Source: Myxococcales bacterium
Lineage (GTDB): Bacteria; Myxococcota_A; Polyangia; Polyangiales; Ga0077539
Assembly (NCBI GenBank): GCA_016793325.1
Contig: JAEUKI010000004.1
Span: forward strand, 102,541-166,540
DNA: 64,000 nt
Direction: 5' to 3'
Shown here: positions 1-8,186 of the stretch, piece by piece
Position numbering within the stretch: the first letter of the stretch is position 1
Layout: each line of letters begins with the position of its first letter
Program-made: the position numbers and the translations under genes
The notes under the pieces: generated by a model
Databases searched by the model: none
Seen by the model: the letters and a program-made list of their open reading frames with translations, nothing else
What the model was told of the DNA's origin: nothing

Positions 1-1371
1 GACATCGCGCCGATCGACACGGGCGTCGCGAGCGGAAGCGACGCGGACGTCGACGTCACCAACATGTACGCGCCCGAGACCGGCGCGGGCTGCGAAGCGG
101 GCGCGCCTGCGATGTGCACGCCGCGCGCGACGGGCTGTGCCGCGACCGAAGTGTGCAACGACGGCCTCGACAACAACTGCAATCGCTCGGTGGACGAAGG
201 GTGCCCGTGTCTTCCGGGCACGGTGCAGACGTGCTTCGCGGGCCCGCCCGGACTGCGAAGTACCGGCGCGTGCGCAGACGGAACGCAGCGCTGCGGCGGC
301 TCTGGCGAGTTCGGAACGTGGGGGCCGTGCACGGGGGGAATCTCTCCGTCTGCCGAGACGTGCGACATGCTCGACAACAACTGCGATGGCTGTCGCGACG
401 AAGGGCTGTGTTGCGGCGGTGATCTGACGTGCCCGGGGCCGGGGGATCCGCGGATTCCGACGGCGCGTCCGTTCGAGACCGTGCGCGTCGATGGAACGAC
501 GATCTTCCGCGGCGCGGCGCGCGCGTGGCGTTGGGAGATCCGCGGCGGTCCGTGCGAGAGCGTGCTTCCGACGCCGACGTTTACGACCGGCTCGCTCACG
601 GCCTCGATGCTGACGTTTACGCCGGCGCTCTCGGGGGACTACACGGTGACGTTGCGCGTGACGCAGATGGACGGGACCGAGCTCGTGTGCACGTTCATCG
701 TTCACATCGCGGGCGAGGGGCTTCGCGTCGAGCTGTGCTGGCGTCCTTCGATGGGCACCGCGTCGCTCTCGGACCTCGACCTGTATCTGCACGAGCCGGA
801 CACGATGACGCCTTGGTTTTCGCGCATCGGACCGGTGACGACGAGCGGCGTGACCTTGGGCAACTCGTGCAACTGGGCCAATTGTGCGCCGGGGCTTCGC
901 GGGCTTCCGCGGGTGAACTGGATGTACGCGGCGAGCCCGCTCGATCGCTGCGTCAACGGTCCGGGCGGGCCGACGTGGCGCACCGTCGGCAATTGTCCGA
1001 ACCCGCGCATCGACGTGGACGGACACGGGTTCGCGACCGAGCCTCGCCACGGCTACATCGAGAACATCAACGCGGACAACCCGCGCAACGGACAGCGCTT
1101 CAGGATCTTGGTGCACGACTGCTCGGGCCCTGCGACGACGCCGCTCGTCAACGTGTACTGCGGCGGGTTCTTGCGCGCGACGCTCGGCGCGGCGCCCGAG
1201 ACCGTGACGATGCCCGGTGGAGGGTCGTGTTCGTCCAACGACACGCTGTGGCGCGTCGCGGACGTCGCGGTCAACGTCAACGCGATGGGCGTGACGACGG
1301 GCTGCACGGTGACGCCGCTCCGCGCGATGGGCGGAGGCGCGCTGCTCTCGCGCGGAAATATCGCGTTTTGA
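1..1371 (+). CDS. MopE-motif surface protein, 5' truncated by window edge
   Basis: The frame is open from base 1, so the true start lies outside the window; 456 residues are visible. It begins with an Asp/Ala/Gly linker, then a Cys-rich part with two DNNC motifs (GLDNNCNRSVDEG and MLDNNCDGCRDEG) of the kind found in copper-binding MopE and many myxobacterial surface proteins. After that comes a PKD-like beta segment and a C-terminal part with a DLDLYLHE motif and paired cysteines, typical of a beta-sandwich seen in myxobacterial secreted proteins. Likely an exported or cell-surface protein binding metal. Ligand and role are unknown; the domain reading is from motifs only. Confidence 0.85.
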   Translation, partial: DIAPIDTGVASGSDADVDVTNMYAPETGAGCEAGAPAMCTPRATGCAATEVCNDGLDNNCNRSVDEGCPCLPGTVQTCFAGPPGLRSTGACADGTQRCGGSGEFGTWGPCTGGISPSAETCDMLDNNCDGCRDEGLCCGGDLTCPGPGDPRIPTARPFETVRVDGTTIFRGAARAWRWEIRGGPCESVLPTPTFTTGSLTASMLTFTPALSGDYTVTLRVTQMDGTELVCTFIVHIAGEGLRVELCWRPSMGTASLSDLDLYLHEPDTMTPWFSRIGPVTTSGVTLGNSCNWANCAPGLRGLPRVNWMYAASPLDRCVNGPGGPTWRTVGNCPNPRIDVDGHGFATEPRHGYIENINADNPRNGQRFRILVHDCSGPATTPLVNVYCGGFLRATLGAAPETVTMPGGGSCSSNDTLWRVADVAVNVNAMGVTTGCTVTPLRAMGGGALLSRGNIAF

Positions 1372-1390
1372 GGGCTTCGACGGCGGCGGT

Positions 1391-2302
1391 TCAACTCGCG
1401 TCGCGGCGATTGAAATAGTCGCTGAGCGCGTCGATGAACCCGCGCGTGCGTCGAGGCACGAAGCGCCCAGGGGGATAGAAGAAGTGCATCTCGAGGTACG
1501 CCCCGCGGATCCAGCGATCGAGCACGGTGGTGACGCGGCCCTCTTCGAGCTCGCGGTCGAAGAAGTACGGAACGGACCACGCGACGCCCTGGTGTCGCAT
1601 GAGCGCCGCGTAGATCATCGCGTTGGAGTTGCTCGTGAGGTTTCCGCGCGTGTTGATCGAGAGCGCTGATCCGCTGTCGGGGTCGACGAAGTACCAGCGT
1701 CGTCGCGGGTAGCTCAGGCAGTTGTGCTTCTCGAGGTCGCGCGGGTGTTCGATCGCGCCGCGGCGCGCGAGGTACGCGGGGGTCGTGAAGATCGCTCCGT
1801 GAAATTCGAGGAGCTTTCGGTGGATGCACGCGGTGTCCGGAAAGCGCTCGTGCGGCGCGCGCCCCGCGACGAGCAGGTCGAACTCGGCGTTGAGGTGCTC
1901 GAGCGGCTCGCCCACGATGGACACGTCGAGCTGCACGTCGGGGTAGCGCTCGAGGTAGTTGGGGATGACCTCGTGGTGAAAGCCCGAGCTCGCGAAGAAG
2001 CTCGGCATGATCACTCGCAGTCGTCCGTGCGCTGCGGTGACCGCGCTCTTGGCGCGATCCTCGGCCTCGCTCACGATCGCGGGAACGTCTCGAACCGTCT
2101 CGTACAAGAGCCTTCCGGCGTCGGTGAGCGTCACGCGCCGCGTGGTTCGTGACAGGAGCTGCGCTTGCAGTCGGTGCTCGAGCGATTGAATGCGCTTGGT
2201 GACCTGCGAGGGGGCGAGGCCGAGCGCGCGCGCGGCGTGGGCGAAGCTGCCTCGCTCGACGACGGCGATGAACGCGACGTGCTCCTCGAGTTGTCCTTTC
2301 AT
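1391..2302 (-). CDS. LysR-family transcriptional regulator
   Basis: 303 residues, the normal LysR length. The N-terminal winged HTH is clear (GSFAHAARALGLAPSQVTKR at about residues 18-37), followed by a substrate-binding domain with the family's typical FDLLVAGR strand. It resembles the large one-target-per-regulator group often annotated as LysR regulators of oxidoreductases. It is divergent from the CpcT/CpeT-like lipoprotein gene, with a perfect 5+5 palindrome in the roughly 100-base gap, so control of that gene and of itself is a reasonable inference. Effector unknown. Confidence 0.9.
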   Translation of the reverse strand: MKGQLEEHVAFIAVVERGSFAHAARALGLAPSQVTKRIQSLEHRLQAQLLSRTTRRVTLTDAGRLLYETVRDVPAIVSEAEDRAKSAVTAAHGRLRVIMPSFFASSGFHHEVIPNYLERYPDVQLDVSIVGEPLEHLNAEFDLLVAGRAPHERFPDTACIHRKLLEFHGAIFTTPAYLARRGAIEHPRDLEKHNCLSYPRRRWYFVDPDSGSALSINTRGNLTSNSNAMIYAALMRHQGVAWSVPYFFDRELEEGRVTTVLDRWIRGAYLEMHFFYPPGRFVPRRTRGFIDALSDYFNRRDAS

Positions 2303-2338
2303 GACGAAGGACTATACGGGCCCGGACAGATTATTTCG

Positions 2339-2352
2339 ATTGTGGAAACAAT
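2339..2352. promoter_or_regulatory. Palindromic candidate operator between divergent genes
   Basis: ATTGT-GGAA-ACAAT is a perfect 5+5 base inverted repeat in a locally AT-rich patch, between the divergent LysR gene (start at 2302) and the lipoprotein gene (start at 2407). LysR proteins usually bind short interrupted palindromes in such gaps. The spacing is not the strict T-N11-A, so assignment to this regulator is inference. Confidence 0.4.
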
Positions 2353-2406
2353 GTGTTTCGCCGGTGTTTCTTGCGGCGAATTCGCCCGAAACGTACTTGC
2401 TCGTGC

Positions 2407-3096
2407 ATGCGAATCAGCGCGGTTGTCGTTGCTCTTGTTGCCGGGTGCGCGCCGATGGGACCGAGCTCGATGCCGGCGGATGGCAGCGCGACGGACGGAG
2501 CTGCGGACGCGTCGGGCGACGGCGGGCAGGGCAGCACGTTCGCTGCGCGAAAGCTCCGCCAGCTGTTGATCGGGCGCTTCGACTCGGCGACGCAAGCCGC
2601 GCGCGATCCTCGGTACCTCGACGTGACGCTGGCCGTGTGTCCCGTGGTCGTGACGTCGCTCGGCCCGGCGCTGTACGTCGAGCAGGCGCTGCGCGGGCGC
2701 GCTCCGTATCGACAGCGCGTGTACGTGCTCGCGCCGGGGCAGGATCCGTCGGTCGAAGCCGCGAGCATGGTGTACGAGCTCGGCGACGCGAACTCGGCGA
2801 TCGGGCTCTGCGATCGCGCGGAGGTTCAGACGTTTGCGGTCGAAGACCTCGTCGAGCGCGAGGGCTGCACGGTGAATCTTCGCTGGATGGGCGACTCGTT
2901 TCGCGGCGCGACGAGCGGACGGACGTGCCTCTCGACGCTGATGGGGGCGACGTACGCGACGACCGAGATCACGCTCGGCGAGGCGACGCTCGACAGTTGG
3001 GATCGCGGGTACGACGCGGGCGGGCGACAGGTGTGGGGCGCGACCGCGGGGGCGTATCGGTTCGAGCGGAGATCTCCGCTTGTTTCGTTGGAGTGA
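2407..3096 (+). CDS. Lipoprotein with CpcT/CpeT-like domain
   Basis: 229 residues from the ATG at 2407, which gives a clean lipoprotein signal (MRISAVVVALVAGC, lipobox Cys14); an ATG 54 bases upstream would add a basic leader and is less likely. After a short Ala/Asp/Gly linker, residues 48-229 match the CpcT/CpeT (chromophore lyase) family: RQLLIGRFDS, ALYVEQAL, APYRQRVYVL, a central EGCTV, and near the end SWDRGYDAGGRQVWGATAG and YRFER. In cyanobacteria this beta-barrel fold attaches bilins to phycobiliproteins. Here it is exported and lipid-anchored and no phycobiliprotein is nearby, so bilin lyase activity is not implied; binding of another ligand is possible. Divergent from a LysR gene. 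Confidence 0.8.
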   Translation: MRISAVVVALVAGCAPMGPSSMPADGSATDGAADASGDGGQGSTFAARKLRQLLIGRFDSATQAARDPRYLDVTLAVCPVVVTSLGPALYVEQALRGRAPYRQRVYVLAPGQDPSVEAASMVYELGDANSAIGLCDRAEVQTFAVEDLVEREGCTVNLRWMGDSFRGATSGRTCLSTLMGATYATTEITLGEATLDSWDRGYDAGGRQVWGATAGAYRFERRSPLVSLE

Positions 3097-3119
3097 CGGC
3101 TTCGATCGAGAGGGCTTCG

Positions 3120-4370
3120 ATGGCGAGTGCAGACGGGTTGCTGTTGGCGCGTTGGGCAGGTTGGACGTTGGCGATCGCGCTCGGGGCGTGTTCGCCGAGC
3201 ATGCCGAGCGCGGACGTCGCGAGCGATCGTGGGGCGACCGATACGGGCGCGGCGGACGTTCGCGCGATGGACAGCACGAGCGCAGAGGACGCGAGCGAAG
3301 ACAGCGCGCGCGAGACCGACGCGACGGCGGATGTCGCGACGATGGATGTTTCGTCGAGCGACGTCGGCGACGCGGGCTCGAGCGCGGACGCGACGACTGC
3401 AGACGCGATGCGCGCGGACACGAGCGTCGGGGACGGCGGCGTGGCGCTCGGGTCGCTCACGACCGAGATCGCGAGCGCTGTGTGCGGAGCGCTCTTTCGT
3501 TGCTGTCCCACTTCGCAAGATTTGGCCACGTATTTCGCGCCGTACGTGGCGTCGACGCGGCTCGAGTCGGTGCGCTCGAGGCTTCCGCCGAACGTCGCGA
3601 TGGCGAGCTTCGACGAGGCCGCGTGTCGCGCGGTGCTGCGCGACGCGTTTGCGATCGCGCCGTGGGCGGACTGGGTGAGCGCGGCGACGGCGGGGCGCGT
3701 GACGTACGACGGCGCTGCGGCGGAGCGCTGCGCGAGCGCCCTGCGCGCGACGAGCTGTGGAAAGCCCGCGTGGGACGCGCTGCTCGACCCGCGGTGCTTC
3801 GGGTTTTCTCCGGGGACGGGCGATGTGCAGCGGAGCTTCTTCCGCCGGACGCAGACGACGGGCGCGTGCTCGTTTTTGCGGGACGGGACGGGCGGAGTGT
3901 TCTTCGGCACGTGCGATCCGACGCAGTCGTTTTGCTGCTACGAGAGCGGCGGGCGGTGCACGATCGTTCCGGGGGCGATGTTGCCGGGCGCGATGGGGAT
4001 GTGCCGCCCAGCGGCTGCGGTGGGCGAGAGCTGCACGATCGCGCCCGCGCTTCGCGTGTGCCGCACGGGGCTCGAGTGCGACGGGTCGAGTCGCTGCGTG
4101 GCTCCTCGGACGGGCATGCTCGCGAGCGGCGCGATGTGTTGGAACGCGTCCGACGGCCTGCTCGGCGATTGTCCCGCGAGCGAGTTCTGCAATCTCTTCG
4201 GCTCGGGCCGCTGCGAAGCGCGTCGCGCGCAAGGCGTCGCGTGCTCGGGCGGCGACCAGTGCCTCAGCGACTTTTGTCAGTGCCCGTCGACGGGCTGCAC
4301 GATGAGCGCCGAAGGCGGCGTGATCGAAGTGGGTCGCTGCGCAGCGTGGGGGCTGTGCAACGGGCGTTGA
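3120..4370 (+). CDS. Cys-rich lipoprotein with long Asp/Ala/Ser linker
   Basis: 416 residues from the ATG at 3120, 23 bases after the CpcT/CpeT-like gene, so probably the same transcript. Signal peptide ends at the lipobox ALGAC (Cys24). Residues about 27-110 are an Asp/Ala/Ser/Thr linker without fixed structure. The rest is a Cys-rich domain with repeated short loops (FRCCPTS, SFCCYESGGRC, ESCTIAP, DQCLSDFCQC), a pattern common in myxobacterial surface lipoproteins, where the early part (Ala/Cys, helical) is followed by disulfide-stabilised small repeats. No catalytic motif recognised. Gene density and codon bias match the neighbours. Confidence 0.85.
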   Translation: MASADGLLLARWAGWTLAIALGACSPSMPSADVASDRGATDTGAADVRAMDSTSAEDASEDSARETDATADVATMDVSSSDVGDAGSSADATTADAMRADTSVGDGGVALGSLTTEIASAVCGALFRCCPTSQDLATYFAPYVASTRLESVRSRLPPNVAMASFDEAACRAVLRDAFAIAPWADWVSAATAGRVTYDGAAAERCASALRATSCGKPAWDALLDPRCFGFSPGTGDVQRSFFRRTQTTGACSFLRDGTGGVFFGTCDPTQSFCCYESGGRCTIVPGAMLPGAMGMCRPAAAVGESCTIAPALRVCRTGLECDGSSRCVAPRTGMLASGAMCWNASDGLLGDCPASEFCNLFGSGRCEARRAQGVACSGGDQCLSDFCQCPSTGCTMSAEGGVIEVGRCAAWGLCNGR

Positions 4371-4488
4371 GCGTCGAGAGCGCGCTCTGCTGTCCCGACG
4401 CAGCGTGATTCGCGCCCCTCACTCCACGCGGTGATAGCGCTCGTCTTCGAGAGCGGTCGTTGCGTCCACCTGTCCCACAAGGGGCATC

Positions 4489-4618
4489 GGTAGCCTCACA
4501 GGCTGGCCGCTAGACGGAGGCCTAGACGGTGTACTTCTCGCTCGGTTCAAAGAGCGACATTCCGCGAAGTACACCGTCTAGGCCTCCGTCTAGCGAAGCC
4601 AGCCAAGAACAGGCTACC
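4489..4618. repeat. Long nested palindrome in convergent intergenic gap
   Basis: The whole 434-base gap 4371-4804 lacks a convincing gene and holds this element. Its core arms are perfect over 29 bases (4509-4537 and 4566-4594). Outside these pair GGCTGGC (4501-4507) with GCCAGCC (4598-4604) and GGTAGCCT (4489-4496) with AGGCTACC (4611-4618); inside, TCGCTC (4538-4543) pairs with GAGCGA (4552-4557). Within each arm CTAGACGG occurs twice. The two flanking genes converge on it, so it could serve as a bidirectional terminator, but the stem is much longer than needed and the nested outer pairs suggest a MITE-like or REP-like element. No transposase or clear target-site duplication seen. Confidence 0.75.
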
Positions 4619-4804
4619 CTGCGCAGAACGTCGCAGTTCGAAGTCCCGCCCGACGCGACATCGGGCGCGTGCTCGAGGCACGAAGGCTGAACGCAACGAT
4701 CGCTCTCGAAGAAGAGCGCGTTGGGGAATCAACCACACACGCGGCTCGACCACAAGCGCGATCACAGCGTGTCGTGACATATTCTGTCAGCGAGTCTGCC
4801 TCGT

Positions 4805-5581
4805 TCAAAAGGGCTTGGGCTCGTGCTGGTAGACCCAGCGAACGGCGGCTCGCCGAACGCCGTGCAGCGTCTCGAGCGGGGCGAGCAGCGCGCTCGCGGC
4901 TCTGTCGACCCACGCCATCGCGTGTTTGGCCGTTGGCTGCGCTCCGCTGGCGACGATCACGCGACGATCGTGCTCGTCGATCGAGAGCGTCGCTTCGGGG
5001 TCGAGTCCCGTGACAGCGCGCTCGATGAGCGGTCGATCGAAGGGGGACTTGTCGCCGAGGTCGACTTCGAGCGCGAGGTAGCCGTAGGGCTCGTCGGACG
5101 ACTGGTCGCGGCCGAGCGCGTCGACGGCTCCTGTGATGGAGGGCGTCCATCGAGCGTCGGCGTTTGCGGCGATCGCGGCGACGGATCGGCGACGAACGAC
5201 GGCCGCACCTATCGCGAAGATCGTCGACAAGAGCGAGGCCCACCGCGCGGTGCGCTGCGCGGCGATCCCCTCGGGGCTTGTGACCTCGGCGTCGATCGAG
5301 AACATCAAGAGCAGCGCTGCTGCGAACCCGAGGACCCACATCGCGACCCACAGCGCGAGCGTCCACGGCGCGACCCGATGCGCAAAGCGCGCGGCGTACT
5401 CGCGAAAGGTCGCGTCGAGCGCGCGCTGTTCGATCTCGCTCCTCGCGTCGTTCGTGGCCTGCTTGTGCGCGGCGAGCTTGTCCCGCTGCGCGTCGGCTCG
5501 ATCCGCCAACGCTTCGAGGTCGCGTCGCGCCTTCTCGGCCTCGTGGCTGTCTGCCGACCCGGGGGCGCGATAGTCGCTCAT
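4805..5581 (-). CDS. Two-TM membrane protein with N-terminal coiled coil, unknown function
   Basis: 258 residues starting at MSDYRAPGSA (ATG at 5581). Residues about 12-65 are charged and heptad-like, consistent with a coiled coil. Two membrane helices follow (about 72-95 and 112-130), then a soluble C-terminal domain of about 120 residues with a mixed alpha/beta look (YGYLALEVDLGDKSPFDRPL, RVIVASGAQPTAKHAMAWVD). No known family recognised. Convergent with the 3120-4370 gene across the palindrome, and 55 bases downstream of the next minus-strand gene. Confidence 0.75.
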   Translation of the reverse strand: MSDYRAPGSADSHEAEKARRDLEALADRADAQRDKLAAHKQATNDARSEIEQRALDATFREYAARFAHRVAPWTLALWVAMWVLGFAAALLLMFSIDAEVTSPEGIAAQRTARWASLLSTIFAIGAAVVRRRSVAAIAANADARWTPSITGAVDALGRDQSSDEPYGYLALEVDLGDKSPFDRPLIERAVTGLDPEATLSIDEHDRRVIVASGAQPTAKHAMAWVDRAASALLAPLETLHGVRRAAVRWVYQHEPKPF

Positions 5582-5636
5582 GGAGCGAAACGGTAGCGCG
5601 CGCGTGTCCGGAGCGTCGAGCCGCCGGCTCCGCTGG

Positions 5637-6266
5637 TCAGTACCACTCGACGCCGATCGTGAAGCTCGCGGCGAAGAGCCCTCCGCCGTGCTGCAAGAAG
5701 AACATCGGGTGCAGGTCGAGGCCGACGTTGAACGCGTTGCGCCTCGGGCCGCGAGCGATGAGCCCTCCGAGGTTGATCGACGCGCGGCCGTGCGCGCCGA
5801 GGCCCCAGCCCTCACCAGAGCCGCACGCGGGGGAGGAGTTGCAGCCGAAGAAGCCCATGTAATCAAAGGACGGTCCGACGGCGAACTCGAGCAGGTGGCC
5901 GATCGTGAGGCTGAGCAAGAGCGAGTTGAAGCTCTGCGCCGTCACGATGCCCGTGAGCTCGCCGGTGTCCTTGGCGATCGCGATGGCGCCGAGGGCGTTC
6001 ATCGACTGCACGTAGACGCCGAACGCGTGAAAGAACTGAACGCCGAACCGCGCGTGAAACGACCCGAGCCCTCCCAAGACGCTGATGTTGCTGAGCCCCC
6101 ACGGGACGAAGGGGCCGCCGCCGAGGGACAAGCCGCCGCGAAATCGAACGCCGTCTCGCTCGGGCTGCACCACGACGGTGCCGGCTGCGTTGCTCTGCGC
6201 GGTTGCGACGGCAGGAACGGCGGCGATCACGGAGGCCGCGGCGAGCGATAGCGCGAGTCGTTTCAT
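5637..6266 (-). CDS. Secreted, probably outer-membrane beta-barrel protein
   Basis: 209 residues. Signal peptide MKRLALSLAAASVIAAVPAV ending near TAQS. The mature part is Gly- and aromatic-rich with alternating hydrophobic strands (GGLSLGGGPFVPWG, FHARFGVQFF) and ends in an aromatic residue (GVEWY), features of small outer-membrane barrels. Two cysteines lie in a short loop (FGCNSSPACGSG). Lies 13 bases downstream of the next lipoprotein gene, likely co-transcribed. Function unknown. Confidence 0.75.
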   Translation of the reverse strand: MKRLALSLAAASVIAAVPAVATAQSNAAGTVVVQPERDGVRFRGGLSLGGGPFVPWGLSNISVLGGLGSFHARFGVQFFHAFGVYVQSMNALGAIAIAKDTGELTGIVTAQSFNSLLLSLTIGHLLEFAVGPSFDYMGFFGCNSSPACGSGEGWGLGAHGRASINLGGLIARGPRRNAFNVGLDLHPMFFLQHGGGLFAASFTIGVEWY

Positions 6267-6279
6267 TGCGTTCGACGGG

Positions 6280-6687
6280 TCAGTGGCAGTTCGCGAAGCG
6301 GAGGGATCCTGCGACGGTCATGGTGCCTGCGCACTGCGGGCTGACCACGCCCTCGACGTTGTACACGTTGTTGATCCTGGTGTTGGTCTGGCGAACGCTC
6401 ATCCCGCCGCACACGCCCACGACGGTGGCGGGGGCGCCTTCGCTCGCCATGTAGATCACCTGCGGGACGTTCATGGGTGTCTGAACGAAGCGGAGCGAGG
6501 CTCCCTCGGCGTTGGTGAGCTCGACGCCCACGAAGCCGTAGACTTGTCCCGAGCGGCACGAGGTGGGTTGAAATGGTGTGCCGTTGACCATGAGCGAGCC
6601 TTCGAGCTTCGCTTTGCACCCGCTCGCGGCGACGGCGAAGAGCGCTGAGAAGAGGACGACCTTCAACGAGCGGCGGGCGTTGTTCAT
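6280..6687 (-). CDS. Small lipoprotein, unknown function
   Basis: 135 residues with a lipobox at VAASGC (Cys24). The mature domain (about 110 residues) is beta-rich with three further cysteines (TSCRSG, GVCGG, PQCAG) and a terminal Cys, suggesting disulfides. Similar small lipoproteins sit singly in many myxobacterial genomes. No family recognised. Part of a minus-strand run with the barrel protein downstream. Confidence 0.75.
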   Translation of the reverse strand: MNNARRSLKVVLFSALFAVAASGCKAKLEGSLMVNGTPFQPTSCRSGQVYGFVGVELTNAEGASLRFVQTPMNVPQVIYMASEGAPATVVGVCGGMSVRQTNTRINNVYNVEGVVSPQCAGTMTVAGSLRFANCH

Positions 6688-6732
6688 GCGGCGAGAGTAG
6701 CACGAGGGGGCCGCGGCTCTGACGGTCGAGGC

Positions 6733-7290
6733 TCACCCCGGATTGTCCGTCGCGCGCTCGGGGAGGATCGTCCCTTCGATTTCGAGCGCGATGACTTTGT
6801 CGGCTTTCTTCACGACGCCAGAGAGCGCACGGATGTTCGCGCGCGTGGGCGGGTGGAGCTTCGACGAGAGGGCTGTCGAAAACTGCAGCGTGTCGACGAA
6901 GTTCCACACGAGGGAGGCCTTGGAGAGGCTGGAGTTGACGAGCTTGATGAGCCCGCGCTCGATCATGGCGGGGAGGCCCACGAAATCGGCGTCGAGGATT
7001 TGTGGGATAAATCGCAGGGATGTGTGGTCGGGCTCGGTGATGGCGAGGTCGAGCGTGACCTCGACGACGCGAAACGCGATGGGGACGTTGATGCCCGCGA
7101 CGTTCCATCGGAGGCGGGCGGGGGCGCGGAGGGTGAGTCCCCGGGACTCGGTGACGGTGACGCTCTCGGGCGGGTCGATCTCGATCCAACGGTCGACGCC
7201 GTCGTCGCGACCGAGGTCGAGCCTCGCCGGGGTCACGCCCACAAAAAACGTTCGGAGATCGTCTTCGGTCACCACGAGCTGTACGCGCAT
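6733..7290 (-). CDS. Hypothetical protein, translationally linked to CPBP protease
   Basis: 185 residues, no signal peptide or membrane segment. The sequence is beta-rich in the first 110 residues (MRVQLVVTEDDLRTFFVG, ARLRWNVAGINVPIAFRVVE) and then amphipathic (MIERGLIKLVNSSLSKASLV), a layout reminiscent of lipid-binding SMP/LEA-type tubular or sandwich domains, which is only a guess. It starts three bases after the CPBP protease stop codon, so the two are almost certainly co-expressed. Confidence 0.7.
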   Translation of the reverse strand: MRVQLVVTEDDLRTFFVGVTPARLDLGRDDGVDRWIEIDPPESVTVTESRGLTLRAPARLRWNVAGINVPIAFRVVEVTLDLAITEPDHTSLRFIPQILDADFVGLPAMIERGLIKLVNSSLSKASLVWNFVDTLQFSTALSSKLHPPTRANIRALSGVVKKADKVIALEIEGTILPERATDNPG

Positions 7291-7293
7291 CGA

Positions 7294-8100
7294 TTACCTC
7301 GCGGCGCGTACTGTCTCGCTTCGCGACGAAAAAGTCTCTCGATCGATCGCGAGCAAGCCCAGCGCGAACGCGACGTGCGCGAGGGTGTGCACCGTCGCGG
7401 GGAGCTCGTTTGCAGGGAGCGCTCTGTGCGAGTTGTTCAAGTGCGCGCCGGCGTGGAGCAGCACCGCGACGAGCAAGCTGTGGTTCGTGCGCTTGTAGGC
7501 CCACGTGTAGATCACGCTCCCCGCGAGAAACAGCGGGACCGACGAGAGCATCTGCGTCGCGGACGATCCTTCGATCACGAACATGAACAAGTGCCAGAGC
7601 GCCCAGTTCGAGCCCACGATCGCGCTCGCCACGAGGGGGCTGTACCGCGCGAGCAGCCTCGGCTGCGCGTACCCGCGCCACCCGAGCTCTTCTCCGATCG
7701 GAAACAGCACGAGCGCGATCCATCGCTCGGGCGCGTTCGGCGGATACGCCCACGGGCCGACGGACTGGCCCGACGCGAGCGCGTAGAGGGCGAGGGGAAC
7801 CGTCAGCAAAATTCCAGGCAACACGAGCGCAAAGACGTACCAGCCCGCGAGCGATCTCCGCGGCGCGAGGCCGTCGAAGAGCGATCGGACGCCGGGACCT
7901 CCTGCGCGCTTCGACGAGAGCACGAGCCCGACGATCATGGGCCCGAGCGCGCCGAGCCCGACGAGCGGCAGGTACTTCTCGTACGGGCCAGGGATCACCG
8001 CGAGCTTCGCGAGCAGCGCGGGGGTTTGCAGTGTGAACGAGAGCGCGAGGGTCAGCGCGAAGAACCGCGCCGTGCGAGTGTCGTCTCGAGGGTCGATCAT
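7294..8100 (-). CDS. CPBP-family intramembrane metalloprotease
   Basis: 268 residues from MIDPRDDTRT (ATG at 8100). About seven or eight membrane helices. All three conserved motifs of the CPBP/CAAX-protease family (Abi) are present: GEELGWRGY (Glu137, Glu138, Arg142), NWALWHLFMF (His170) and LLHAGAHLNNS (His216/His220, Asn222). Such proteins cleave substrates inside the membrane; bacterial members act in protein maturation or in self-immunity to peptide toxins. No peptide precursor is nearby; the partner is the short gene starting three bases downstream. Confidence 0.9.
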   Translation of the reverse strand: MIDPRDDTRTARFFALTLALSFTLQTPALLAKLAVIPGPYEKYLPLVGLGALGPMIVGLVLSSKRAGGPGVRSLFDGLAPRRSLAGWYVFALVLPGILLTVPLALYALASGQSVGPWAYPPNAPERWIALVLFPIGEELGWRGYAQPRLLARYSPLVASAIVGSNWALWHLFMFVIEGSSATQMLSSVPLFLAGSVIYTWAYKRTNHSLLVAVLLHAGAHLNNSHRALPANELPATVHTLAHVAFALGLLAIDRETFSSRSETVRAAR

Positions 8101-8186
8101 CGACACGATCGTGCGATCGCGACGGGGCGGCGCGCATCGATCGCGGGCGCCAATGTGTTGCGAGCGCGCGCCACGAGAGGGACGGG

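Noticed and set aside
2407..3096. Evidence of phototrophy from the CpcT/CpeT-like gene
   Set aside because: No phycobiliprotein, bilin synthesis or photosystem gene is nearby, and the protein is an exported lipoprotein.
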